Shown here piece after piece: positions 1 to 11,100 of a stretch of 64,000 bases of DNA. Numbering within the stretch: position 1 is the first letter of the stretch; each line of letters opens with the position of its first letter. Both the position numbers and the translations under genes were made by a program. This DNA is from Amyelois transitella. Taxonomy: Eukaryota; Arthropoda; Insecta; Lepidoptera; Pyralidae. Below the pieces are notes generated by a model. That model did no database searches and was not told the DNA's origin. It saw only the letters and a program-made list of their open reading frames with translations. The stretch is from contig NC_083505.1 of NCBI RefSeq assembly GCF_032362555.1, positions 9,105,501-9,169,500 of the forward strand, written 5' to 3'.

Positions 1-1240
1 TTGGCAATACTTAAAATAAGGTAGAATACTGATGATACAGTATCCTCAGCATATCTTTCCACATCTTCCATGCTTCGGAAATATTTAGTTTTCAATAATG
101 TGCTTCTAGATGAAATTAGTTTTTCTAGATGTCTTCTTGGAAGTTTATAAGTGCTACAAACCTGCAATACAATCAAAACAAAATTTACAGTTACTTTCAA
201 AAATAGGAAGGATTAGCTAAACTCTTGTTAATATGTAAATGCTAATTGATCACCATAGGTATAAACATAAAAACATTTAACCTTAGTGGGACTGAAATAT
301 TTACTAAAATTATAAAGCTGAAGAGTTTGTTTGAACATGCTAATCTCAGGAACTGGTTCGAATTCAAAAATTATTTTTGCATTTAATAAAACATTTATCG
401 AAGAAGGCTATATGCTATTTATTATCAATTATTCCTCCTTGAGGGCTTCAATGATGCCCAAAATATCTATTCCACACGGACAATGTAGTGGGCACAGCTA
501 TAGAAGAAAAAGGAATTTATTTTTCAGGAAATGCCAAATTGTCTTTAATATGTTTTAGGTCAATTAAGGGAAAAAAGTGAAGGTGGCTTAGAAGTCTTTT
601 CAAGACTGTTTGTTTGCTCTGCCTACCCCACAAGGGATATAGACGTGAGTATATATATGTATGTAAGTAATGAAAAAAATACAGATTAATCATACCTTAT
701 ATAATTCTTGTGCCACGGGATTTGCAGGTATATTTTTTAATGATTGGCCTGGGTTATAAATTTCATTTAGGGTATCTAACCAAAACTGAAGACGGAAGTC
801 TGCAACCTTAGGATCTGAAGTTACATCTTGGACTCTGGCTACTTCTACATTAAATGCTCTAACCACTAATGCTGGTGAGCGTATGGCCTTTGTCATCAAA
901 AGCGTAGCTAGAAAATTCTCATAGTCATGCTGTCTATCTGTAACAGAAAAATCAAGTACCAGAAAGTGCAGGGGGTTTACTTATATTTCTATATGTTATA
1001 AAATGCATAGCTCTTCTAAGTCAGATCCTTCTTTGGAAGCTCGATAAAGCAACTTATTTTTTTAGTTTTTTAAGATAATATCTAGTTTAGTTTACAAAAG
1101 TGCACAGAAATTACCTACCTTACAACATTAGCGCAATAATTCACACCATTTTTATCAGAGTTATTCGTTGAGTATAATCTAATAAATGTAGTGGGGTTTC
1201 TGGCAACAATTCTTAAATGCTTAGAAATATTCACATTCAT
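1..1240 (-). CDS. NDUFAF6: NDUFAF6 (complex I assembly factor 6), 5' part, runs off left edge
   Basis: Three coding exons on the minus strand: 1119-1240, 696-933 and 1-161; the gene continues past base 1. Exon 1 starts with ATG at 1240-1238 and encodes a basic, acid-poor leader (MNVNISKHLRIVARN...) that suits mitochondrial import. It is followed by NYCANVVR, then QHDYENFLATLL and RAFNVEVARVQDV, QFWLDTLNEIY, PVAQELYK and ERYAEDTVSSVFYL. This order matches the squalene/phytoene-synthase-like fold of NDUFAF6 (Drosophila sicily), which helps assemble the ND1 module of mitochondrial complex I. Junctions are in phase (AG|A, then phase 0); the exon 2 acceptor that keeps frame is the ATAG at 937-934, not the CAG just upstream. 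Donors are GTAGGT and GTATG. About the first 170-180 residues are present. The C-terminal half lies outside the window. The family call is firm; function is from homology. Confidence 0.88.
332..510 (+). repeat. Fragment of a dispersed repeat, second copy at 40065-40655
   Basis: Segments such as ACGCTAATCTC-like at the left, TGGTTCGAATT..AAAAATTATTTTTGC and CTTCAATGATGCCCAAAAT followed by TTCCAC.CGGAC..G..G.GGGCACAGC recur in the same order at 40065-40655. The copy here is internally deleted. It looks like a non-autonomous DNA element common in Lepidoptera; I could not assign a family. It lies downstream of exon 2 of NDUFAF6, inside intron 2. Confidence 0.55.
590..668 (+). mobile_element. RTE-related short retroposon, 3' fragment
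   Basis: The 3' part of the short element family described at 1730-1961: CTTTTCAAGACTG, CTGCCTACCCC, AAGGGATATAGACGTGA and an ATGT-rich tail. It is 5' truncated and lies in NDUFAF6 intron 2 (162-695), in antisense to the gene. Confidence 0.7.
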
Positions 1241-1729
1241 GTTTAATGAAATACTTTGCACCTATATAATTTACTTTTCTTTTCTATTTTTGCTAGGCCT
1301 ATTTTTGAAAAATATTCTCGTGAGTTTATATCATAGGTTGACAACAGCGACAGTGAGTGACAGAAAAGTACCTATTACCACGCTTCTACCCATTGATCAT
1401 CATCACTGATCATAGTATTAACACTTTCAATGGACATCTGAGTTCATATGAAACGTTCATCGCTAAACCTACATAATAGCTATCATATTACTTATTCGAT
1501 CAACTATCTATAGACAAGAAATTACATTAAATTAAATGAAAAGTTTGTCAAAATAGGCAGACAAAATATATTCGCGACATTTCCATTACTTCAAAGATAT
1601 GTAGGATTCACTACTTTTGGCTTAGGTTATCTATTGTAATAAAATAACACAAAGAAGAAGTAAAAGAACTATCCCTTATCAGACACAAATTTGGTGTTTA
1701 AAAAAAATAGAATTATATATATAGTAAAT
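1241..1729. other. No gene seen; upstream region of NDUFAF6
   Basis: AT-rich sequence just upstream of the NDUFAF6 start on the minus strand; it should hold the promoter and 5' UTR. Only very short open frames occur. No promoter element could be assigned with confidence. Confidence 0.5.
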
Positions 1730-1961
1730 GTGCCGTGTGGTTCCCGGCAGTGCCGTGTGGTTCCCGGCACCAATACAAAAAAGAATAGGACCACTCCATC
1801 TCTTTCCCATGGATGTCGTAAAAGGCGACTAAGGGATAAGCTTACAAACTTGGGATTCTTTTTTAGGCGATGGGCTAGCAACCTGTCACTATTTGAATCT
1901 CAATTCTGATATAGATCTAATTCGGATATAGACGTGACCATATGTATGTACGTATGTATAC
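1730..1961 (+). mobile_element. RTE-related short retroposon, near full length, with 11-bp TSD
   Basis: Head GTGCCGTGTGGTTCCCGGCA, then the block with CATCTCTTTCCCATGG, GGCGACTAAGGGATA, GGCGATGGGCTAGCAACC and GTCACTATTTGAATCTC, ending in GGATATAGACGTGACC and a TATG-rich tail. ATATAGTAAAT flanks it at 1719-1729 and 1962-1972, an 11-bp target-site duplication. The head also forms the 5' end of the complete RTE element at 29882-33301, and the tail resembles that element's 3' end, so this is probably a non-autonomous RTE derivative. The first 20 bases are present twice in tandem (1730-1749, 1750-1769), and part of the 3' half (the ACGTGGCC..CAGTCTTTTCAAGACTG block) is missing or diverged. Confidence 0.85.
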
Positions 1962-2026
1962 ATATAGTAAATTCGTACTATTGAAATAAGCAATACATAC
2001 ACATAATGAAGTCCTTAACTAAAAGT

Positions 2027-2290
2027 AGTACTTTTTCTGATTAGCCTGGGTCTTGAATGTTTATCTATATAAGTAAGTATTTATAATAAAATATATAAAT
2101 ATATTTTTAGGCGATGGGCTAGCAACCTGTCACTATTTAAATCTCAATTCTATCATTAAGCCAAATAGCTGAACGTGGCCATTCAGTCTTTCCAAGACTG
2201 TTGGCTCTGTCTACCCCGCAAGGGATACAGACGTGACTATATGTATGTATGTAATAAAATATAGTATCGTTGAGTTAGTACGAGATATAT
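2027..2290 (+). mobile_element. tRNA-SINE body fragment split by a nested retroposon
   Basis: TTTTTCTGATTAGCCTGGG and TGTTTATCTATATAAGTA (about 2029-2095), then TATCGTTGAGTTAGTA (about 2262-2278), match the body of the tRNA-derived SINEs at 4752 and 52201. The promoter head is absent. The two pieces are separated by the retroposon at 2096-2252. Confidence 0.7.
2096..2252 (+). mobile_element. RTE-related short retroposon, 5' truncated, nested in the tRNA-SINE
   Basis: Runs from GGCGATGGGCTAGCAACC through CTGTCTACCCCGCAAGGGAT to TATGTATGTA. AATAAAATATA occurs at 2085-2095 and 2253-2263, an 11-bp TSD made of the host SINE's own sequence, which shows that this element inserted second. Confidence 0.8.
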
Positions 2291-2460
2291 ACCCATATAT
2301 AAAAATATGTAGAAGTGTAAAATCAGTAGGTACGGTCGCGTTCATAATTGCAGTCATAGTTCGCAAAACTTTATAGCTTGCACCGCTGCTATCACTCACA
2401 CATTCACACAAATAACACAATAAACAACAAGTTGGGTAACCCGCCATCAAGAAGAGGGTA

Positions 2461-3102
2461 GTGAAAAAAAAAAAGTCGTCCGCTAATCAACACAGCGACA
2501 CGCCACACAGCGGAGATCCATGGTGGAACAGTACGAAAATAATGGCTTCATACCGACCAGAATATTTGCGGAACAGTTCGACACATCAGTGGTTACTGTT
2601 TTGTGTTTGCACCGTGAGGGACTACACCACAGACAGCCAGCAAGAAAGCCGTATTTATCAGAAATAAATAAGCAAAAACGTTTAGAATTAGCTCGGCTGT
2701 ATTTGGATATTGACTGGAAAAAAGCGATATTTACAGACGAAAAGTTCGTTTATTTTATGTCATCACAACACGGTAGACTTCATTTATTTATGGCGAAGAA
2801 ATGCAACTCGGTATGAAGAAAAAAATATTGTGCCAAATATGGAGTCTGGACACATCTTTGTAAATATGTGGGGCTGGATGAGTGCTGCTGGACCTGGGGA
2901 ACAGGTGTGGATAGCAGGACGCGCTACAGCTGCTCATTATGTGCAAGTGCTGCAAGAAACCATGTTACCAACTGTGCGGTGTATTTATCCGATTGATGAT
3001 ATGCCAACAATATCATTTGTGCAAGACAACTGCCCTGTGCATCGAGTCCATATAGTGCGTGAAAGGTTCTGCCAATTTATATTAAAAGTACTAATTACTT
3101 AG
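2461..3102 (+). pseudogene. Tc1/mariner-superfamily (Tc1-like) transposase pseudogene
   Basis: Reading frames at 2520-2816 and 2710-3102 together resemble a DDE_3 (Tc1-like) transposase. The HTH-side text is GLHHRQPARKPYLSE, then RLELARLYLDIDWKKAIFTDEK (first catalytic Asp), then in another frame MWGWMSAAGPG and SFVQDNCPVHRVHIVRE (second catalytic Asp). The frame changes near 2750-2770, so the gene cannot make one protein, and the third acidic residue and C-terminus are missing. No terminal inverted repeats were found nearby. The element is a dead remnant. Confidence 0.75.
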
Positions 3103-4751
3103 ATAGTATTTTAAGGACAGCTTCAATATCTTTTCTTTATGAAAACGAATAATTAAGCTGTAACCTTAATAACAGGAGATAAGTGGATGATACAATTAGT
3201 GTAATTAGTGTAATATACTATATATGTATAGCTTTATATAATCATCAATATGTAAATAAAACTATAGGTAAACAGTTTCAATAAAATTTACTAATTTTAA
3301 TTATTGAATGTTTTATTTTGCTCCCTCTTGTTTAATATTTCTTGCTGATTTCCGTGTTTGAAAACACGGGTATTGTAATTCTTAGATATCAGTTAGTTGG
3401 TTAGTCAGTCAGTTACTTAGTTCAAATGGCACCTTGAAACATTAAAAATTGTCAATAACACTAAAATAGACAAAAAAATCCTTGAATAACTTCGGAATCC
3501 AAGTTACGCTAGTAACTAGAACAAGCGAGTGTGAGCAAGCGAGTTTATCTAATATATCTTAGATCTCACTTGCTCACACGAAGTAATAAAATTGCTACCC
3601 AATAACTTTCAAAGGAACCACAACCTATGTTAGGGTCGTGTGCAGACAAACTTTCAACCTTATTAAAATGACATAAGTCTGGCAGGCTTTCCTCTATAGG
3701 CAAATCTTATGCAAATAATGAGAGACGACGATATTTCGATCGACAATTATCGGGCCCAGTTCGGCCATCGTTGATTACCGTCTCTTTCTGTTTTGTTATG
3801 TTATATGTCATAGAATAATAAACTCTTTTACTTAGTAATCATTGGTATTAAAGACCGTATTCATTTGAAGGAATATTAATTCTTTTAAATATGCATGTGT
3901 GTGTGTATCTAGTGGAACCACAGTGCACGCTATTTTAACCCGTAAGAATTTTAAAACTATGACTGCAGATATGAACGCGATCGTACATAACTACTTCTAC
4001 ATAATATGAAGTTTCCATATTTTCCTTGTCTGTATGTAGTGCTAATCTCTGAAAGTTGCGGACGGATTTTGTTCCTGATTAGCTCGGCTAACTATTTCAA
4101 AGGTCATACTTATTCCTCGTTTTGTCACATGAAAAATAGTTCTGATGAGTAGGCTCATCTCAATCACAGATATATATTTTTTAATCTTTACACAATTTGT
4201 GTGTATCGGAAACTTTTTCAGTGGGCTTCTAGAAACTCGTTCGCCGGCCAACGTTCGCTTCAACTAATTTGTCACAAGTAAACGTTTCGCAAAATAGTGT
4301 AGAGTACACTACACATTGGTCTAATCTAATGCAGTGGCCTAATGTGTCAGCCCAAAATGTAGGTACTTACAGGCCCCTTTAAACATTTGTATTTTGGAGG
4401 TGGACCAGGCACATAGTCCATGTCTATCTCGTACCACAAAACACCTTAACAAACCTAGAAATCATTGAATCTTTCAGTCTTTATTATTTTTCTCTCATAA
4501 TAATTTCCGTCCCACATGGATTACTACGCCAAAAACACTTTTTCGACTTCCAAAATCGACACATTCCAACTCCCTCAGATTGGACTTTTTTGATACTTTC
4601 GAGTTGCATGATAATTACTGTATGCATCAGCATCATACTCATCATAGTCTTCTTGTGACCACGGTCTGTGCAACCCGGTCGGAACGTCAGGAAAAAACGG
4701 TACCTACCTATTATATTCGTGGATTTTTTTTAATAAGTACCTATATGATGA
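3103..4751. other. No gene seen; AT-rich intergenic
   Basis: No supported coding frame. A perfect 11-bp inverted repeat, GTGTGAGCAAG at 3529-3539 and CTTGCTCACAC at 3569-3579, can form a hairpin. Short GT-rich and CATCAT tracts occur (about 3896-3906 and 4625-4645). Nothing else could be supported. Confidence 0.5.
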
Positions 4752-4990
4752 CGGCCTCTGTGGCGCAGCGGTAGTGCGCTTGTCTGTGTCACCGGAGGTC
4801 CCGGGTTCGAATCCCGGCCAGGGCATGATGAGAAACGAACTTTCTCTGATTGGCCTGGATCTTGGATGTTTATCTATATACGTATTTATTATAAAATATG
4901 GTATCGTTGAGTTAGTATCTCGTAACACAAGTTTCGAACTTACATCGAGGCTTACTCAATCTGTGTAATTTGTCCCGTATATATTTATTT
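4752..4990 (+). mobile_element. tRNA-derived SINE, full-length type
   Basis: The head has an RNA polymerase III A-box-like TGGCGCAGCGGTAG and a perfect B-box GGTTCGAATCC inside a tRNA-like fold (CCCGGGTTCGAATCCCGG arm). The body has CTGATTGGCCTGG, TGTTTATCTATATA, ATCGTTGAGTTAGTATCTCG and TGTAATTTGTCCCGTATAT, ending in TTTAT-rich sequence. The second copy at 52201 shares head and body. The conserved non-tRNA body and the second copy argue against a functional tRNA gene. Confidence 0.85.
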
Positions 4991-5153
4991 ATTTATATTT
5001 ATTTATATAATATGGAAAATTACAAGCTTTCTTAAAAATTGAGGTTTATCATGGTTTGTTATCAACTGTACCTACTTATATTCATTTCGGCCCCCTCATT
5101 CACGCACGAACGTTGACAGGAATATAGCTTATCACCTCACTCTATGTATAATA
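4991..5153. other. No gene seen
   Basis: Short AT-rich spacer between the SINE and the mariner element. No feature found. Confidence 0.5.
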
Positions 5154-5990
5154 TTAGGTCCTTACATGAGAAATTGGCGTTTTCTTGTACTGGCCACTTT
5201 AATCACAAATTGCTCCATTTTGTTTAGGAATTCCAAAGATTATATAAGGGTAACCATCGCATACAATGTCCAAGTTAGCTTCGGGCTTCGGTGTTAGAGA
5301 TTAAACTAGGTAGGTAATTTAATCTACTTGAAGCAATTTGGGAAGATTAAGAAACTTTTTAAATCAAATCATTACCTGTGATGGAAAATAGATTCCCTAC
5401 GATAATAGGAAACGTTCATAGCAATGGCTAGACCCTGGCCAGGCAGCCAAATTGATATAAAAAGCACTAGTGCCGGTGTCGTCCATTACAGTTTTCACAA
5501 ATCTGGCCTGAGGATTACGGCAGATGTCTTTTGTCAGCAAGTGCAAACTATGATGGAAAAGCTAGCTGCTAAACGACCGAGGCTGGTCAATCGCTCCACG
5601 TCACTACTGCTTCACGACAACGCTAGAACACACTGCATATCAGACGGCTACCAAATTAGAGGAGATTCATTTGGCATGTCTAAGACATACACCGTACTCC
5701 CCGGACCTTGCTCCAACAGATTACCATTTTTTCTTACAAGGGAAATATTCAACTCCGATGGTCCCAACCGCCTTTAAAGATTTCTTTGATTCCCGTCCGA
5801 ATGTTTTTTTTAGTAACAGGATCAATAAACTACCTAAGAGTAAAAATGCATAGATAATGATGGTTCTTACTTTGATTAAATAAATATATTACCTAAATTA
5901 AAAAATATTCGACTTTTTGTTACTCCTTTTGGAATTTATCACTTTTTGTCCTTACGTTTGGTATCGCCAATTTCATACGTAGGGACCTAA
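5154..5990 (+). mobile_element. mariner element with both TIRs, internally deleted
   Basis: The ends are imperfect inverted repeats: TTAGGTCCTTACATGAGAAA at the left and, on the complement of the right end, TTAGGTCCCTACGTATGAAA, both continuing TTGGCG. TA dinucleotides flank the element (5152-5153, 5991-5992), as expected for mariner. The 837-bp element is shorter than a typical 1.3-kb mariner and lacks the 5' part of the transposase. Confidence 0.88.
5424..5853 (+). pseudogene. mariner transposase remnant, frameshifted
   Basis: Frame one (5424-5777) gives GVVHYSFHKSG, ITADVFCQQVQTMMEKLAAK and LLLHDNARTH; frame two (5671-5853) gives LRHTPYSPDLAPTDYHFF, TAFKDFFDSRP and INKLP. These are the C-terminal half of a mariner transposase, carrying the second and third catalytic Asp of its D,D34D triad. 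The N-terminal DNA-binding part and first Asp are missing, and a frame change lies near 5640-5680. It sits inside the TIRs at 5154-5990. It cannot code for an active enzyme. Confidence 0.85.
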
Positions 5991-6504
5991 TATTTATCAT
6001 TTCAAACAAGAGATAGAAAGAGAGAACGGATAAGACATTACCATATCAAAGTCATATTCTCACTGTGGAGCGAACGAACACTCTGGTGCACTTAATGTAG
6101 GTATTTTTGCTGACCGTGACACGGAGCTATAAAAATCTCCCGTCCCATGGTAAACTGAAAAAAATAGTTTTATCTGTATTATGGGCGATTTGAATTTTCA
6201 GGAAAAATTCTTGGCGATTGAATTCGTCACGAAATAAAGGTACTTACCGACATTTATTTGCACGCGATAATTGGAGAAGGTAGGTTGGAGCCGGCAAATC
6301 TCTTGCATTATTTTAGCATGCAATGTTGAATGTTTAATCCATGATATAAATAATAGGTACGGTTGCACATGAAAATTGAGAAAATTTAAAACTAACATTG
6401 AACATCATACTTAAAAATAAAGACCGTTATTATATTTACCTATAGACTAATATCCTAAGGTTGACTGGGAGAGATTGTCCACATTCTATTCTAAGTTTGG
6501 ATAA
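5991..6504. other. No gene seen
   Basis: AT-rich sequence with only short chance frames. No feature could be supported. Confidence 0.5.
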
Positions 6505-6680
6505 TTGTGAAGTTGACGTTGTTAAAGAAAATGCTGCAGTGCAGTTTGTTATCGCTTCTTCTGCACTGACGCCTTGGAAGCGGCAGTAAACTTAGATTTA
6601 AGTAATTTATTTGACGTCAACTAATGTTGTGAAACCAAACGTTTTTGACAATTATTAAGCGATATGAAGAATATAAATGA
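6505..6680 (+). repeat. Dispersed repeat, partner at 56025-56195
   Basis: GAAAATGCTGCAGTG, TTTGTT, CGCTTCTTCTGCA, TTGGAAGCGGCAGTA and AGATTTAAGTAATTT recur in the same order at 56044-56140. The 3' part is followed by AATAAA-like and TCTATCTATC tracts (6797-6818). This may be the 3' end of a LINE or a SINE; the class is not certain. Confidence 0.6.
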
Positions 6681-8158
6681 ATAAAAATTTTTGAATATTG
6701 AATTTTTGAATTTGAATTGCTTTAGCGACAAGTCCGCCTTTGTGCCTCATTACCTGTGTTTTTTTTCTGTTTTTCTTTTTCTTATGGTGCAATAAAGAGT
6801 CTATCTATCTATCTAACGAATAGCACCCCATATAATTATTACAAGGTAATCCTTGTAAGTCTAGACGGTGGTATAGATATGTAGGTATTTTGCTTGCTTT
6901 ACTGAGTTTCATTTCGGACACAGCTACTTTTGGTAATTGCTACGGGAGCTAAATAGCGGAGCTTGCGCCCAAGCTACTAATACGAAAATTTGTAATGTCA
7001 GAATATGTGGATGTAAGTACATATAAAAATCTACTAAAAAGATTTTGATGAAATTTGAGGTTGCCGGCACAAAAAAAAAGTGGTACTACCACTTCATCTC
7101 TTTCCCATTCTTGTGGTAAATGGCGACTAAGGGATAGGTTTATAATCTATGACTATTATAATCTAATCTATAACCTTTATTTCATTAATACTTATACTTA
7201 CAATTCAAAGTAAGGCTTCAGATGAAAAGGTTTAAACTGCAGATTAAGAAATCGTTATCAAAACAAAAGTATTCTTATTTTATTACGAGCTTTTGCGCGG
7301 TTGTTCCCGTGGGTAATAAATATAGATCTTTTCTTTTTGTGTAACAAATTTCATCAAAACTGGTTTAATAGATTTTGAGTTTAATCGTTACAAACATATA
7401 AAAATATTTTTTTTCTTTTCATTATAAGTGTGAATATATACCTACAACACAAAAAAAATAATTACTCTTAAAGGAAAACTTAGCGCAATCTATTGCAAAT
7501 GGGTTTGCTCACTTGGTTACTCAAAAATAATAATTATTGGATTTTCTTAAAAATGTAAATTTACTACACTTGGAAATAATGTACGTGAAAAATTTTGTAT
7601 TTTTTTATGTACCTACAAACTTTGTTTCTCATTTTCACCCTTAAAGGGGTTGAATTTTGAAAAATCTTTTATTGTGTGAATAGTACCTATGTGGCAAAAT
7701 TACGCTTATGCCCAAATATAAAGTTCTTAGGTATTTTGGTTTCAATTCATGCTAACGCACCCATACAATCTATTAACTACTTAGGTAGGTAGTTGTAAGT
7801 ATTCCGCAAACGTAAGTAAGACTTCAAAAACAATTATAGATATAGATACTTTCTTTTGATAAAATTATATTTTCCTTTTAATAATATTTTAAAATCTCTT
7901 TCGTTTGAATGTTTACAACTATATTATCTATTAGATAAAAATCTAGCCAATTGAAGTAAGGCAATTCATTATACTTAAATAAATAAATTAAGCTACTTTT
8001 TTTTGATGGACAGTCTTTTTAGGTGCTATTATTTAAAGACAAGCACGATAAAAAAATAAACAATGACAAAACCATTAATACTGATTTAATAATTAAAAAG
8101 TGTTAAGTAAATCAGTCGTGATGATTGGAGTTATTGTAAATCGTTGGGCGTTGTCAGA
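6681..8158. other. No gene seen; includes a retroposon head fragment
   Basis: AT-rich spacer upstream of the first tyrosine aminotransferase gene. At about 7066-7150 a degraded head of the RTE-related retroposon is visible (GCCGGCAC, CATCTCTTTCCCAT, GGCGACTAAGGGATAGG). The rest has no supported coding frame. The final few hundred bases should include the promoter of the downstream gene, but no element could be pinned down. Confidence 0.5.
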
Positions 8159-11100
8159 ATGTCGTCTAGAACTGTGGACACAGATAAAGTATGGAATATA
8201 CAGGCGTCTTTTATGGCACAAAATACGCAAAACACTATCAGAAATGTTGTTGAGAAAATTAAAGTGAAACCAAATCCTGATAAGGCGCCAATTTCTCTTT
8301 CCATTGGTGAGTTTTTTTTTAACGGTAGTATAGCATCTTTTTTCTATTTTATTTTTCTATTCTTTTTATTAAGCATTTACTTGAGTCTTTGTCTTTGAAA
8401 ATGCAGAAGTACCTAGTTAATACGTTATGCGAAATATAATCATAGCGATTCTAAATTAGATGAGATTTAATGTTAATTAAAATTAATATATTTCGCGATA
8501 ATTTTTAGTTGCTGTAAATATTTCTTATATTTTTTTTGTGAATAAATAACTAAGCTGTTGCGGCTTCGCTCACGGACATAGTTGTTTAACTATGGCAAAT
8601 CCTACCTAAATAGTCTTTTTTTCTGGACGAAAGATATAAGGTAACCTACTTATGTTCTTCTCAGTAATCTAAAAGCTTAAGGCATGCCTAAAATAAATTT
8701 TGCCCGTGAATTCTTGCGAACAATCATCTGTTTTTCCGCGCCCGTAGGAATTTAGGGAATCTAAGAAATTTCCTGCGGTTTTGCTCGGCTTATTGTCTTT
8801 CATAGACAAACCCGCGGGAACATAAGTAGGTAGGTACATAAGGGTGTTTTTTGGGTTGAAATGAATATCTGCGGTCCTGAAGTAAATATCTGCGGTAGTT
8901 ATTCGTATTACTATGTCACTATTTGAATCTTAATTCTATCATTAAACCAAATAGCAGAGCGTGGCCATTCAGTCTTTTCAAGACTGTTGGCTCTGTCTAC
9001 CCCGCAAGGGATATAGACGTGATCATATGTATGTATCTATGTGTAAGTATGTTATTCGTAACATACATACACAAAATCACGCCTCTTTCGCGGAGGGGTA
9101 GGCAAAGACTATCTTTCCACTTGCCACGTTATCTGCATAGGGTACTTCCTTCGCTTCATCCACATTCATAACTCTCTTCATGCAAGCTCGGAGGTTTCGG
9201 GTACTCTTGACCTGACCCTTTGCCAGGACGTCCTTAATTTGATCAAGATACGTTCGCCTAGGCCTTCCCACTCCGACCTTTCCCTCCACTATGATCCTAG
9301 ATATACAAACTCTTTCACTTGCTCAACATTTTTTATGTATGTATTATTCGTCTTGGTAACTTCATCCATAACAATTATTTTTATTATTATTTCAAGGCTG
9401 TTGGCTCTGTCTACCCGGCAAGGAATATAGACGTGACTATATGTATGAACGTATTTATGTACCTATATATACAAATTATAACAACAATCATAAAATTATC
9501 TAATTCCATTAAAAAGACTTAACTTTTTTCTGTACAAATTCGAAAAACTTCACGTCAAACTTAGAAATGCAATAAATTATAATAATACTCTTATGTAGTC
9601 GCATCTTCACCTAACGAGTAAGTTAACTCTTGGATTGCAAGGCAAGACCACAACACACCTTAGATCCCACCAAGCAGATCAGCTCAAACGCACCAATTCC
9701 CAATAAAAAGAAGTTTAGTTTATAGTAACCTATTTTCTTCTTTTATGTAACACAGGGGATCCTACCATATTTGGAAATATCCGTCCACCACAAGAGCTTT
9801 TAAAAGCAGTTCGTGACTGTGTCGACTTGGACGAAAGCAGGAGTTATGGACCAACAGTGGGTCTGCAATCAGCAAGGCAGGCTGTCGCTAAGCATTGTTC
9901 ACACCAGGGTAAAATATTTGCTGAAGACGTGGTGCTCTGTAGCGGCTCTGCTCATGCCCTAGAAATGGCAATCACAGTACTAGCAAACCCAGGAATGAAC
10001 ATTTTGGTGCCGAGACCAGGATATATGATTTACAAAACCATAGCTGAAGGGCTCGGCATTACTATAAAATTTTATGATTTATTGGTAAGTAAATACGAGT
10101 AAATAGTTCACTGCGTAAATAATATATATGTAAAGTAAAGTGTTTCTTTGTTGTTGTAGTTTGTTATGAGGTGGTATGTATGTGAGTAGTTATAAATCTG
10201 ATCTACAAAACACAACACAACACACATGAATGTAACCTAAATTACATGATCGCTTCAATTAACATTTTTTATGCGTTTTAGCCAAACGATCAATGGAAAA
10301 TCAATTTGAAAGATTTAGAAAACAAGTTAGATAACAATACCGCTGCGATAATTATAATCAACCCATCTAATCCGTGCGGGTCTGTTTACACAGAGGAGCA
10401 CCTTTCTGAAGTCGTAGACATTGCTTCAAGGAATCGTGTCCCTATTATAGCTGACGAGATTTACGAATTTTTCGCATTCTCTGGACACAAATTCACTTCC
10501 ATCGCATGTTTATCCAAAGATGTCCCTATACTTGTGTGTAGCGGACTCTCTAAGAGGTATCTCGTTCCGGGTTGGCGAATGGGTTGGTTGGTAATTCATG
10601 ATAGAAATGAAATATTTGGAAAAGACATACGCAATGGTCTTTTTAATTTGAGTGCTAGAATTTTGGGCCCTAACAAATTGATTCAGCAGGCTTTGCCGGA
10701 GATTTTGGCGTCAATACCAAGGGACTATTTTAACAGTATGATGTTGTTTATTGAGGTGAGTAATCATTCATGTTTTGGTGTTAAATGGCACTGTTATCTG
10801 AATTTCTATAGATATTATATTTACTTATCGAATATTTTTTTCAATATTTATAGAGCCAAGCGAAACTAGCTTTCAATAAACTAAAAGACGCTCGCGGTCT
10901 ACGCCCAATAATGCCCCAAGGAGCAATGTATATGATGATTGAGGTCGAAATGTCCATATTTCCACAATTTGAGACTGAAACAGACTTTGTAGAGGCTTTA
11001 TTTGAACAGCAATCTGTTATGTGTATTCCAGGACAAGTATGCACCATTATTATTATGTTATTTGTCTCCTGAAATAATTATGTCTTTATTATAACTGATT

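Noticed and set aside
4752-4825. tRNA gene (tRNA-Asp-like head with A and B boxes)
   Set aside because: The acceptor stem is imperfect and the sequence continues into a SINE body that repeats at 52201.
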